A stretch of 64,000 nucleotides of DNA from Candidatus Sumerlaeia bacterium (GTDB taxonomy: Bacteria; Sumerlaeota; Sumerlaeia; JADFCW01), in assembly GCA_026415575.1 (NCBI GenBank), contig JAOAGV010000003.1, positions 1-64,000 on the forward strand. Reading direction: 5' to 3'. Of this stretch, positions 1 through 8,957 are shown one piece after another (within the stretch, counting starts at the first letter, position 1; every line of letters begins with the position of its first letter). The position numbers and the translations under genes are program-made. The notes beneath the pieces were generated by a model. That model did no database searches. It had not been told where the DNA came from and saw only the letters and a list, made by a program, of their open reading frames with translations.

Positions 1-7
1 GCCGTGC

Positions 8-109
8 GCTGGGGCTTGACGAGAATCGCCGCTCAGGTACACTTACGCGTCGCCGATCACGACGTGCCGCTGAGCTGGGGCTTGACGAGAATCGCCGCTC
101 AGGTACACT
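8..109. CRISPR. Edge of a CRISPR array: two identical 36-nt repeats (8-43, 74-109) flanking one 30-nt spacer (44-73); may continue left of the window
   Basis: GCTGGGGCTTGACGAGAATCGCCGCTCAGGTACACT occurs twice, exactly, with 66-nt periodicity (36+30, typical of type II). Adjacent to a type II-like cas2. Confidence 0.85.
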
Positions 110-144
110 CCGCCGCCCGTAAGTGCAATAAACACGGGCGGCGG
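110..144. repeat. Perfect 11-bp inverted repeat between the array and the cas2 stop
   Basis: CCGCCGCCCGT (110-120) / ACGGGCGGCGG (134-144) with a 13-nt loop. Confidence 0.7.
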
Positions 145-158
145 AACCGTTTTGAGGG

Positions 159-560
159 TCAAAAAAGCATGAGCTGTTCGGGCTGTTTTTCCGGCTCCGC
201 AGGCGTTTTGCCCTCGAACACTTCCATCTTGGCAAACTGTTTGTCGGTAATTGCAAGAAGCCTCACCTGTCCTTTGGGCGGAAGAACCGCGCGGATGGCC
301 TTGCGGTAGGACGCGGTTCCTTCCTCGCTGGCAAAGAACCGTGCATAGACCGAGTATTGGAGCATCATAAATCCTTGGCGGACGAGCGCCTTGTGGAACT
401 GCTGATAGTGTTTGCGGTCTTGCACTTCCTTGACCGGCAGGTCGAACATGGCAATGAGCCACATGGTGCGATACTCCGAAAGGACGGGTTTGGCGCACTT
501 CGGTCGGGCGGGTCGGCGGGGCGCCGAACTGTTTTCCGCGTTGGCCGGTTTCTGCCTCAT
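159..560 (-). CDS. cas2: CRISPR-associated endoribonuclease Cas2 (type II-like)
   Basis: Protein contains LSEYRTMWLIAMFDLPVKEVQDRKHYQQFHKALVRQGFMMLQYSVYARF...ITDKQFAKMEVFEGK...EQLMLF, typical of type II Cas2; start placed at MRQKPANAENSS. Confidence 0.9.
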   Translation of the reverse strand: MRQKPANAENSSAPRRPARPKCAKPVLSEYRTMWLIAMFDLPVKEVQDRKHYQQFHKALVRQGFMMLQYSVYARFFASEEGTASYRKAIRAVLPPKGQVRLLAITDKQFAKMEVFEGKTPAEPEKQPEQLMLF

Positions 561-709
561 GGAGTGTTCCGCTCGAAGCGGCGGTGCATCCGCGCGCGAA
601 AGTGCCGGCTGCAGGCCGGCTGCGATTTTGACATTGCAGATTTCGCCCCCGTATGCAAGCAGAGGATTCGAGTGGAACGACGCGCGGCCGCGTGCGGGCG
701 CCACAGGGC

Positions 710-851
710 TTTGGAGTGCGGGCAGCCATGCTGTCGCTTTGCTGGAATCGCCGGTTGTCAGACAAAGCGTCGGCGCCGGGGGAAAAACCCACGAGTGGCA
801 GGGTTGAACTTGGCAAAAGAAAAAGCGGCGGCATGGCTGCCGCAGTCCAAA
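710..851. repeat. Palindromic intergenic element, family A copy 1
   Basis: TTTGGAGTGCGGGCAGCCATGCTGTCGCTTTGCTG (710-) pairs imperfectly with CAAAAGAAAAAGCGGCGGCATGGCTGCCGCAGTCCAAA (814-851); related element at 6197-6306. Confidence 0.65.
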
Positions 852-949
852 ACAGGGCCGCGGTGGAAGCCGACCGTCGGGAGATGGAGAATCTTCTTCA
901 CAATATTTCGGGCGCGCGGAATTCCGGCACGTTGAGGATTTCTGTCCGT

Positions 950-2812
950 ATGAGGCAAGCTATGAGGATGGGAAAGAAGGTTTTTCATGCATGGCTGGTT
1001 GTGGGTCTTGCGGCATTGGGTTTTGCGGAAGACCCGCGCGAGCGCGAGTATTTTACGCCGGCATTGGCGCCCAAGCACAAGGCCGACAAGCCCAAGGTTT
1101 CGGGTTGGGCGGCCTCGCGCGTCGAGGAAAAACTCGACCGCGGCGTGGTGGCGGTGGGGATGCCCGACGGAGGGGTCTATGTCGGCTGGCGGCTTCTCCA
1201 AAGCGATCCTGCGGATGTGGCGTTTCATGTCTATCGCGCTGTGGGCAACGGCGAAGGGGTGAGGCTGGACAACGAGCCGGTGAACACGACAACCGATTTT
1301 GTGGACAAGGAGGTCGGCCGGTTGGTTTCGGCCGGCGTGGAGTGCACGTATTGGGTGCGGCCGGTCGTTTCGGGCAAAGAGGGCGGGGCGTCGGAAAAAG
1401 CGCGGGTGAAAATCGGGGACGCGGCGGGGTCGGGCACGGTGCCTTATGCCACGGTGAAGTTCCAAGGCGACTACGCAGTGCAGCGGATGGCCGTGGCCGA
1501 CCTGAACGGCGACGGCCGCTATGATTTTGTCATCAAGCAACCGTCGCAGGGGATTGACCCTGCGGGAGGGCCGAACACGACGGGGCTGACGTATAAGCTG
1601 GAGGCGTATCTCAGCGACGGGACGTTTCTTTGGCGGAAGGATTTGGGGCCGGGCATCGAGCCGGGCATTTGGTATTCGCCGTTTGTGGTGTATGATTTCG
1701 ACGGCGACGGAAAGGCCGAGGTTGTCGCCAAGACGGGTCCTGAGGACTCGCGCGAGCGCGATGGCCGGGTGCGCTCCGGTCCCGAATGGTGTTCGATTTT
1801 TGACGGCATGACGGGGGACGAGATCACGCGCACCGACTGGCCGCCGCGCGACCCGCGACTGGGCGACTACAACCGAATCAACCGCAACCAGATGGGCATC
1901 GCCTATCTGGACGGCAGGACGCCCTGTCTGCTTTTGGCGCGCGGGACTTACAAACTCATGGTTGTGGATGCGTATCAGTATCACAACCGCAAGCTCGAAC
2001 GACTGTGGCATTGGGACGGCGACGAGGAAACGCCGGTCATCCGCAGTCAGGGCGCGCATAGCATGCACGCGGCCGATGTGGACGGCGACGGGCGCGACGA
2101 GGTTGTACTCGGCTCCGGCGTCATTGACGACAATGGCGAGGGGCTGTGGTGCACAGGGCTGGGTCATCCCGATCATGTGTATATTGGCGATCTCGATCCC
2201 GAGCGGCCGGGAATGGAAATTTACTATGGCCTCGAACGAGGGCAGAAAGCCGGCAACGGCATGTGTATGGTGGACGGGGCGACAGGCAAGATTCTCTGGG
2301 GCATCAAAAAACCGACGCGACATGTCCATGGCCAGGGCTTGGTCGCCGACATTGATGCCCGCTATCCCGGCTGCGAAACCTATTCGGCCGACACCGATGT
2401 GAACAAGAACTATGCATGGTCGCTGCTTCACGACTGCAAGGGCAACGTGATCAGCGAGGCGAACCTCTGGGGCTTCAATCCCCGCGCCGCGTATTGGGAT
2501 GGCGACACGCAACGTACGCTGGTCGGCGGCCGTCGCGGCGGGCAACTCCCCAATGACCCCAAACTGTCGCTCAAGCCGCCGGTTCGGGTGGAAGGGGAGA
2601 TTGTCGGTGTGGCAGATATTCTTGGCGACTGGCGCGAGGAGATCGTCACCACGCTGCCGGGCGAGATGCGCATCTACATGACCTCAATTCCGGCCAAGGA
2701 CCGCCGGGTGTGCCTCATGCAGGATCCGTTCTATCGCGCGGACATCTCGACCGCCTCGCAGGGCTACTATCAGATTCCCACACCCAAGGTGTTGCCGGGA
2801 TTTGAAAAGTAG
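950..2812 (+). CDS. Rhamnogalacturonan lyase (PL11-like), secreted
   Basis: N-terminal signal peptide; VPYATVKFQGDYAVQRMAVADLNGDGRYDFVIKQPSQGIDP...YDFDGDGKAEVVAKTGPE... resembles YesW/YesX-type PL11 lyases. Start could also be 962 or 968. Confidence 0.88.
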   Translation: MRQAMRMGKKVFHAWLVVGLAALGFAEDPREREYFTPALAPKHKADKPKVSGWAASRVEEKLDRGVVAVGMPDGGVYVGWRLLQSDPADVAFHVYRAVGNGEGVRLDNEPVNTTTDFVDKEVGRLVSAGVECTYWVRPVVSGKEGGASEKARVKIGDAAGSGTVPYATVKFQGDYAVQRMAVADLNGDGRYDFVIKQPSQGIDPAGGPNTTGLTYKLEAYLSDGTFLWRKDLGPGIEPGIWYSPFVVYDFDGDGKAEVVAKTGPEDSRERDGRVRSGPEWCSIFDGMTGDEITRTDWPPRDPRLGDYNRINRNQMGIAYLDGRTPCLLLARGTYKLMVVDAYQYHNRKLERLWHWDGDEETPVIRSQGAHSMHAADVDGDGRDEVVLGSGVIDDNGEGLWCTGLGHPDHVYIGDLDPERPGMEIYYGLERGQKAGNGMCMVDGATGKILWGIKKPTRHVHGQGLVADIDARYPGCETYSADTDVNKNYAWSLLHDCKGNVISEANLWGFNPRAAYWDGDTQRTLVGGRRGGQLPNDPKLSLKPPVRVEGEIVGVADILGDWREEIVTTLPGEMRIYMTSIPAKDRRVCLMQDPFYRADISTASQGYYQIPTPKVLPGFEK

Positions 2813-2877
2813 GCGGCGAAAGCGCCGGATGCACACAGCAAAGAGCCGGTGCAAATCGGAGAAAAGCATAGCACTTG

Positions 2878-3119
2878 CAGCAGTCAGACCGCCGGCGGCG
2901 CGCCGGTGCTTTGAATATTGGGCACGCGGAAAGTGGCGGGTTGGGGATATTGAACGAAACGCGAACGGAGTTTAGAGCCAATACGGTTCATTTAAGGGAG
3001 TTTTCGTTGAAAATGCGCCGGAAAATGTTGGTAAAATACACATTTTTGCGTTCCACACTGTCTTAACTGAACCGCATGGAGTTTAGAGCACCGGCGAGCC
3101 GCCGGCGGTCCGACTGCTG
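2878..3119. repeat. MITE-like element with 33-nt terminal inverted repeats, family B
   Basis: CAGCAGTCAGACCGCCGGCGGCGCGCCGGTGCT (2878-2910) matches the reverse complement of 3087-3119 at 31/33 positions; nested inverted segment cggttcatttaag / cttaactgaaccg inside; no credible ORF. Confidence 0.6.
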
Positions 3120-3158
3120 TGAGTATCTCGCCAATCTTATGAATGAGGAGGCACATCT

Positions 3159-4730
3159 ATGATCCGTCTCATGTGTTCTTTCGGTATAATGAAATTTGCG
3201 CTGATGGCGCTTGCGCTCGTGGCGATGGGCATGGAAATGCAGGCCCATGCTGCCGCCGCACCGCCGCCCAACATCATCATCTTTCTGGTGGATGACATGG
3301 GTGTGATGGACACGTCGGTGCCGTTCCTGACCGATGAAAACGGCAAGCCCAAGCGCTACCCGCTCAATGAGTACTACCGCACGCCGAACATGGAGCGGCT
3401 GGCCGCGCGCGGGATTCGGTTCAACAATTTTTACGCCATGAGCGTCTGCTCACCCACGCGCATTTCCATCATGACCGGCCAGAATGCCGCCCGCCACCGC
3501 ACCACAAACTGGATCAATCCCGACAAGGACAACGGCGGCCCCAACGCTCCGCCGCAATGGAACTGGCGGGGATTGAAAAAGGGCGATGTCACGCTGCCGG
3601 CCCTCCTGCGCGCGAGCGGCTACCGCACCATCCACGTCGGCAAGGGTCATTTCGGGCCGCGTGACTCCGAGGGCGCAGATCCGAGAAACCTCGGTTTCGA
3701 CATCAATGTCGCCGGCTGTTCGATCGGTGCCCCCGCCAGCTATTATGGCGAAAAGAACTACGGCAACAACGGCGGCAAAGCCAAAAAGACCCCCGGCAAT
3801 GCCGTTCCGGGTCTGGAGAAATATCACGGCACCAACACGTTTCTGAGCGAGGCGCTGACGATCGAGGCAAAGCGCCATGTCACCGATGCCGTGAAGGACG
3901 GCAAGCCGTTTTTCTTGTATTTCTCCCACTATGCAGTTCACGCGCCCTTTAATTCAGACCCGCGTTTTGCCGCGCACTACCAAAACTCCGGCACCTCGGC
4001 CCCGGCGCAGGCGTTCGCCACGCTTATCGAGGGGATAGACAAATCGCTGGGCGACATGCTCGACCATATCGAGACGCTCGGCGTGGCGGAAAATACGATC
4101 CTCTTCTTTTTGGGCGACAACGGCACCGACGCGCCCTTGGGGCATCAGCATGCCGTCGCGTGCGCGGCGCCGCTGCGTGGCAAGAAAGGCGCGCACTACG
4201 AGGGAGGCATACGCGTGCCGTTCATTGCCGCATGGCTGAAGCCGGATGCGAATAATCCCTGTCAGAAGCAGCTGCCGATTCCGGCCGGTGCGATTCAAAG
4301 CCAGTTGGCCGCTGTCTATGACCTGTTCCCCACCATTCTCGCCCTGACCGGTACGGAAATACCCAAGGGCCATGTCATGGACGCGGCGCGGCTGGATACG
4401 CTTTTAGCCGGCAAGCCGGATCCCGCACGCGAGGAAGTCTTTCTGATGCACTATCCACACTCGCCGCACCGGACCGATTATTTCACGGTCTATCGGCGCG
4501 GCGAATGGAAGGTTATCTATCACTACTTCCCGTCGGAAGTCTCCGAGAACTCGCACTATCAGCTGTTCAATCTTGCGAAAGACCCGTTCGAGCAAAAGAA
4601 CCTTGCCGCCAGCGAGCCGGCCCAACTGCGCCGGATGATGGAAGGTCTCATTGCGGGGCTGGAAAAGCAGAACGCGGTGTATCCGGTGGACAAGGACGGC
4701 ACAACGCCGCTGAAACCAAAGCTGCCTTGA
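3159..4730 (+). CDS. Sulfatase, formylglycine-dependent Cys type
   Basis: Signal peptide, PNIIIFLVDDMG metal-binding start, CSPTR active-site motif (SVCSPTRISIMTGQ), FFLGDNGTD. Confidence 0.93.
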   Translation: MIRLMCSFGIMKFALMALALVAMGMEMQAHAAAAPPPNIIIFLVDDMGVMDTSVPFLTDENGKPKRYPLNEYYRTPNMERLAARGIRFNNFYAMSVCSPTRISIMTGQNAARHRTTNWINPDKDNGGPNAPPQWNWRGLKKGDVTLPALLRASGYRTIHVGKGHFGPRDSEGADPRNLGFDINVAGCSIGAPASYYGEKNYGNNGGKAKKTPGNAVPGLEKYHGTNTFLSEALTIEAKRHVTDAVKDGKPFFLYFSHYAVHAPFNSDPRFAAHYQNSGTSAPAQAFATLIEGIDKSLGDMLDHIETLGVAENTILFFLGDNGTDAPLGHQHAVACAAPLRGKKGAHYEGGIRVPFIAAWLKPDANNPCQKQLPIPAGAIQSQLAAVYDLFPTILALTGTEIPKGHVMDAARLDTLLAGKPDPAREEVFLMHYPHSPHRTDYFTVYRRGEWKVIYHYFPSEVSENSHYQLFNLAKDPFEQKNLAASEPAQLRRMMEGLIAGLEKQNAVYPVDKDGTTPLKPKLP

Positions 4731-4829
4731 TGGCTTGCAGCAGGCTGCCAAGTTTTCTTGGCGGAACAGCGCATGGCGGGAACGGATGCGCGTGGTTTGA
4801 ACGGATAATGGGTGAGGGAAAAAGTTAAT

Positions 4830-4920
4830 GGTCGGCGTGGAAGCCGACCCTCCACATGAGTGCGAAACAAAATAGGCCAAGGGATGAAAGCATTGCGGTC
4901 GGCGTGGAAGCCGACCCTCC
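4830..4920. repeat. Two copies of hairpin repeat family C (4830-4858, 4897-4920)
   Basis: GGTCGGCGTGGAAGCCGACCCTCC occurs twice (GGTCGG/CCGACC stem); variant at 10377-10405, partial at 860-880. Confidence 0.7.
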
Positions 4921-5008
4921 AAAAGGCAGGTTCGCGGAAATGGCGCGGGGCACGGCGCGACAGATAACAGATGATCGAAGGATGTGGGCCCCGATTTTAT
5001 TCCTCACG

Positions 5009-6118
5009 TCATTCCTGCACGTGCACCACGACCTTGACCACGCCGTCCTCATAGTTGTTGGCCACGAGGTAGGCGCGTTCGGCTTCGGCAAACGGAAAGC
5101 GGTGCGTAATCAGCCGCTCGGCCTCAAACTCGCCGCGCTCCAGAAGCGCAATCGCGCGTTTTAGCGTCGCGCGCGACCGCCGGACGACATAGACGGTCAG
5201 GCCTTTGCGCCGCGAGCTGCCGGCTGAAAATGTCACACGGTCGCCAACCGGTATTCCGACCACAAACACTTTTCCAGCCTGCGAGGCCAACTCGACGGAC
5301 AGCGCGGGCGAGTCGTCCGTGCCGGCCGCCTCGAACACGTGCTCGACCATGCGGCCGCGCGTCAGGTCGCGCAAGGCCTCGACCGGGTTCTGCCGGTCCA
5401 CATGGATGGCCGCCGCAGCTCCCAATTCGAGCGCAAGGTCCAGCCGCCATTGCAGCCGGTCAAAAACATAGATGGGCGACATGCCCGCCGCACGGGCCGC
5501 CTGCAAAATGGACAAGCCCACCGGCCCGCAGCCTACCACCGCCGCCGGTGTTTCCAAGACCGGCCGCGCCAGATCGAGCACATGGACGCCGATGGCCAGC
5601 GGCTCCAGAAATGCGCCCGCATCGTCGGAGATGGGGTCGGGCAGGGGCATCACAAACTCCGCGGGATGCGTCATATACTGCCGCAGCGCGCCGTCAAAGG
5701 GCGGCGTTCCGTGGAACTCGATTTGCGGACACAAGTTCACGTCGCCCGTCCGGCACCATTCGCATCGGCCGCAGAAGACTCCCGGCTCGACCGCCACACG
5801 CCGGCCTTCGAGCGCGGGGTCCACATCGGGTCCCCGCTCGATAACGCGGGCGGAAAACTCATGGCCGAGAACGTGCGGCGACTCGATCCGGGTGTCGCCA
5901 ATTCGTCCGTCGTTGTAATAGTCGAGGTCGGAGCGGCAGACGCCCACCGAACGGATTTCGAGCAGCACCTCGCCGGCGCGCGGACGCGGCACCGCTTCGT
6001 CGTGGAATCGAAATTCTTTCGCACCGTGCAGCCGGAGTGTACGATTCGTGGATTGCAAAATGGAATTCCTTTCTTCGCTGATCTGGCCAAACGCCGGTTT
6101 GCAACTTCCAAAATGCAT
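5009..6118 (-). CDS. Zinc-dependent medium-chain alcohol/polyol dehydrogenase
   Basis: GHEFSARV, CGRCEWCRTGDVNLC structural zinc site, VVGCGPVGLSILQAA Rossmann motif. Confidence 0.88.
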   Translation of the reverse strand: MHFGSCKPAFGQISEERNSILQSTNRTLRLHGAKEFRFHDEAVPRPRAGEVLLEIRSVGVCRSDLDYYNDGRIGDTRIESPHVLGHEFSARVIERGPDVDPALEGRRVAVEPGVFCGRCEWCRTGDVNLCPQIEFHGTPPFDGALRQYMTHPAEFVMPLPDPISDDAGAFLEPLAIGVHVLDLARPVLETPAAVVGCGPVGLSILQAARAAGMSPIYVFDRLQWRLDLALELGAAAAIHVDRQNPVEALRDLTRGRMVEHVFEAAGTDDSPALSVELASQAGKVFVVGIPVGDRVTFSAGSSRRKGLTVYVVRRSRATLKRAIALLERGEFEAERLITHRFPFAEAERAYLVANNYEDGVVKVVVHVQE

Positions 6119-6196
6119 TGCAAGCGGTCAAGAGGTAGTTCCACGATTGGCCGCTGTGGAATGGATCTCCCGAAAACGGGAGGAATCTATTTGATC

Positions 6197-6306
6197 TTTG
6201 GACTGCGTGCAGCCGTGCTGTCGCTTTGTTTTTTTTTGACCCGAGCGATGTGTTGCGCGAAGCGGCGCCACTCAAGCAAGCCGGCAGCATGGCGGCGCGC
6301 ACTCCA
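6197..6306. repeat. Palindromic intergenic element, family A copy 2
   Basis: TTTGGACTGCGTGCAGCCGTGCTGTCGCTTTG pairs with ...AAGCCGGCAGCATGGCGGCGCGCACTCCA. Confidence 0.6.
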
Positions 6307-6335
6307 TGGGCGAGGTTGTGGACGGCGAATCGGCC

Positions 6336-6815
6336 ATGTTCAACATCGTTCTGGTGCATCCGCAAATACCGCCGAACACGGGGCAAATCGCGCGATTGTG
6401 CGCCGCAACGGGCGCAGTGCTGCATCTGGTTCGCCCGCTGGGATTCCGGCTCGATGACCGGTCGCTGCGGCGCGCGGGTTTGGATTACTGGTCGCATGTA
6501 GAGGTCCGGGTGCATGCCTCGCTGGATGCGTTTTGGAAAAACGCCGGCGATGCGCGTTTCTGGTTCTACTCCAAAACAGGTCTGATCCGTTATGATCGCG
6601 TTTGCTATCAGATGGGCGACTGGCTGGTGTTTGGAAGCGAAACCGAAGGCCTGCCGCTTGGCCTGCTGGAGCGTGAACGCGCACGCACGGTGTTCCTTCC
6701 CATGCGGCGCGACGCCGTGCGCAGCCTCAATCTGGCCTCCTGCGTCTCTGTTGCACTGTACGAGGCTCTACGCCAGACGGGCTACCCGACGGTGTCCGGC
6801 TCGCTCCTTGATTGA
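6336..6815 (+). CDS. trmL: tRNA (cytidine(34)-2'-O)-methyltransferase, SPOUT family
   Basis: MFNIVLVHPQIPPNTGQIARLCAATGAVLHLVRPLGF...VFGSETEGLP...LNLASCVSVALYEALRQ. Confidence 0.92.
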   Translation: MFNIVLVHPQIPPNTGQIARLCAATGAVLHLVRPLGFRLDDRSLRRAGLDYWSHVEVRVHASLDAFWKNAGDARFWFYSKTGLIRYDRVCYQMGDWLVFGSETEGLPLGLLERERARTVFLPMRRDAVRSLNLASCVSVALYEALRQTGYPTVSGSLLD

Positions 6816-6897
6816 CAGCGGCACTGCGGCCGCGTAGAAACAGTCCTGAATTTTAGCGACGGGCAGCTGCCGCCGTCAAAAAGGGCCGGTCCATACC

Positions 6898-8823
6898 ATG
6901 CCGTCATTGATCATTCTCGAAGGCGACCAGCAAGGGCGTGTCATTGAACTGTCCGAACAGCCGCTGAGCATCGGGCGCGATCCGGCGTCAGACCTTGTGG
7001 TCAGCGACGCTGGCGTGTCGCGTCGCCATGCGGCGGTTGAGTTTTCCAACGGCGTCTATTTCGTGCGCGACCTGAGCAGCGAAAACGGGACTTTTGTCAA
7101 CAACGTTCCTGTCGGTCGTGCGCTGTTGTTGGACCGCGATGAAATCCGGATCGGCTCGACGCGCGTCATTTTCGTTGAGACCGTGGCGGCCGAAGACGTG
7201 CCCCCCTCGTTTCGCACGCTGCCCGTGCTTGAACGCAGCGAGGAGAGCGAGGACTTCTTCATTGACGCCGCCACCGAGGTGGCACCCAAGTCTGCCGAAC
7301 CCGCCACCGACGATCTGCAGCAAGCCTACGACCGCCTGAAAACGATCTATGCGATGATGCGAAGCGAGGCGGACTCGCGCCGGCCCGCGCAGCGCATCGA
7401 GTCGGCTGTGGCTCTTGCCCGCAATGCGATCGAAGCCGACCGCCTGACGCTGATCGAACAGGATGCCGCCGCGCCCGACGGCTGGCGTGTTCGATACATG
7501 GCCACCGCCACAGGGGTTTCCAGCCGCAATCGCATTGCCATCAGCCGGACAGTGTTTGCGTATGTGGAAAAGGAGCGCAAGCCGTTTTTCTGCTCGAATC
7601 CGCAAAGCGACCGCCGGGTTGGCTCAAGCGACAGTCTCCGTCAGTCGGGCATCCGTTCGGTCCTGTGTGTTCCGCTGATCGAGGGCGAGCGCGTGGCGGG
7701 CCTTTTGTATGCGGACAACTTCGTATCGCGCGAGCCGTTCGGGAAGGAAGACCTCGATTTTGTGGCCGCCGTGGGCACCTTGATTGCCGGCTGGCTGCGC
7801 GAAGACCGTGCTGCCGGCGCACAGAGCGCCATCGGCGCGGGGGCCGTGCTGGCGCCGGTGGGCCGCCACACGTTTGTCACGCAGAATGCGCGGATGAAGC
7901 AGATTCTGGAGGTTGTGCACAAAGTGGCGCGCAGCGACACCACGTTTTTGATTACCGGCGAAAGCGGCACGGGCAAAGAGTTGATTGCCCGCATGGCCCA
8001 TTTGGCCAGTCCGCGCGCCCGCGGCCCGTTTGTCTGCGTCAACTGCGCGGCCCTGCCCGATACGCTGCTCGAAAGCGAGTTGTTCGGCCACGAGAAGGGC
8101 GCCTATACGGGTGCGGTGGCGGCGCGGGCAGGGAAGTTCGAGGCGGCGCGCGGCGGGACCATTTTTCTTGACGAAATCGGCGACATTTCGCCGGCGGCGC
8201 AGGCCAAGGTTCTCCGCGTGCTGCAGGAGAAAGAAATCGAACGGCTCGGCGGCAACCGCCCCATCGCTGTGGATGTGCGCGTGATCGCCGCGACGAACAA
8301 AAACCTCGCCGAGGAGATTCGCGCCGGCCGTTTCCGCGAAGACCTCTTTTACCGCCTCAACGTCATCCGCATCGAGTTGCCTCCCTTGCGCGAGCGGCTC
8401 GACGACCTGCCGGCGCTGGTCGAGTTTTTCATCCAGTCGGTCGGCAGCGAACTGCACTCCCCTGTGCGTCGCGCCAGCCGCGAGGCCCTCGATGTGCTTG
8501 CGCGCTATGCCTGGCCGGGCAATGTGCGCGAACTGCGCAATGTAATCGAGCGCGCCGTCGTGCTGGGCAGCGACGAGGCGATCTGGCCCGACGATCTGCC
8601 GCCCGAGGTGCGCGGCGAAAGCGTGCCGCCGCAGGGGGCGGTCTCGGCCGTCGCAAGCGGCAATGCTGCGGTGCTTCGCACGCTCGATGAATGCGAGCGC
8701 GAGCATATCCTCCGCGTGCTCACACACACGGGCTGGAACAAGAAGCGCGCCGCCGAAATTCTCGGCATCAGCCGTTCGGCGCTTTATGAGAAAATTGCGA
8801 CGTATAGCTTGGAAGCCACCTGA
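6898..8823 (+). CDS. FHA-GAF sigma54-interacting transcriptional activator (AAA+, Fis-type HTH)
   Basis: FHA: PLSIGRDPASDLVVSDAGVSRRHAAVE; GAF-like middle; GESGTGKELIAR, GAYTGAV, and C-terminal KKRAAEILGISRSALYEKI. Confidence 0.93.
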   Translation: MPSLIILEGDQQGRVIELSEQPLSIGRDPASDLVVSDAGVSRRHAAVEFSNGVYFVRDLSSENGTFVNNVPVGRALLLDRDEIRIGSTRVIFVETVAAEDVPPSFRTLPVLERSEESEDFFIDAATEVAPKSAEPATDDLQQAYDRLKTIYAMMRSEADSRRPAQRIESAVALARNAIEADRLTLIEQDAAAPDGWRVRYMATATGVSSRNRIAISRTVFAYVEKERKPFFCSNPQSDRRVGSSDSLRQSGIRSVLCVPLIEGERVAGLLYADNFVSREPFGKEDLDFVAAVGTLIAGWLREDRAAGAQSAIGAGAVLAPVGRHTFVTQNARMKQILEVVHKVARSDTTFLITGESGTGKELIARMAHLASPRARGPFVCVNCAALPDTLLESELFGHEKGAYTGAVAARAGKFEAARGGTIFLDEIGDISPAAQAKVLRVLQEKEIERLGGNRPIAVDVRVIAATNKNLAEEIRAGRFREDLFYRLNVIRIELPPLRERLDDLPALVEFFIQSVGSELHSPVRRASREALDVLARYAWPGNVRELRNVIERAVVLGSDEAIWPDDLPPEVRGESVPPQGAVSAVASGNAAVLRTLDECEREHILRVLTHTGWNKKRAAEILGISRSALYEKIATYSLEAT

Positions 8824-8957
8824 TGCGCGAGTGGACAGGGGGAACATTGTGGACGGCAGGGACAGAAAGGACAAATGGCATAGTCCATGTCTGTTCATGC
8901 AGTGCATTTGTATCCATGGCGTCCATGACGTGAGCCGCGATTCCAACCTTTTTTTCC

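Noticed and set aside
758-2545. 595-aa ORF on the minus strand antisense to the PL11 gene
   Set aside because: Shadow ORF from high-GC codon bias; Arg/Ala/His-rich with no recognizable domain, while the + strand frame is a clear enzyme.
6028-6050. ggagtgtacgattcg as a tracrRNA anti-repeat
   Set aside because: Only a short partial match to the CRISPR repeat complement and lies at the 5' end of a coding gene; likely chance.
5339-6457. 372-aa + strand ORF opposite the MDR dehydrogenase
   Set aside because: Antisense shadow ORF without recognizable features.
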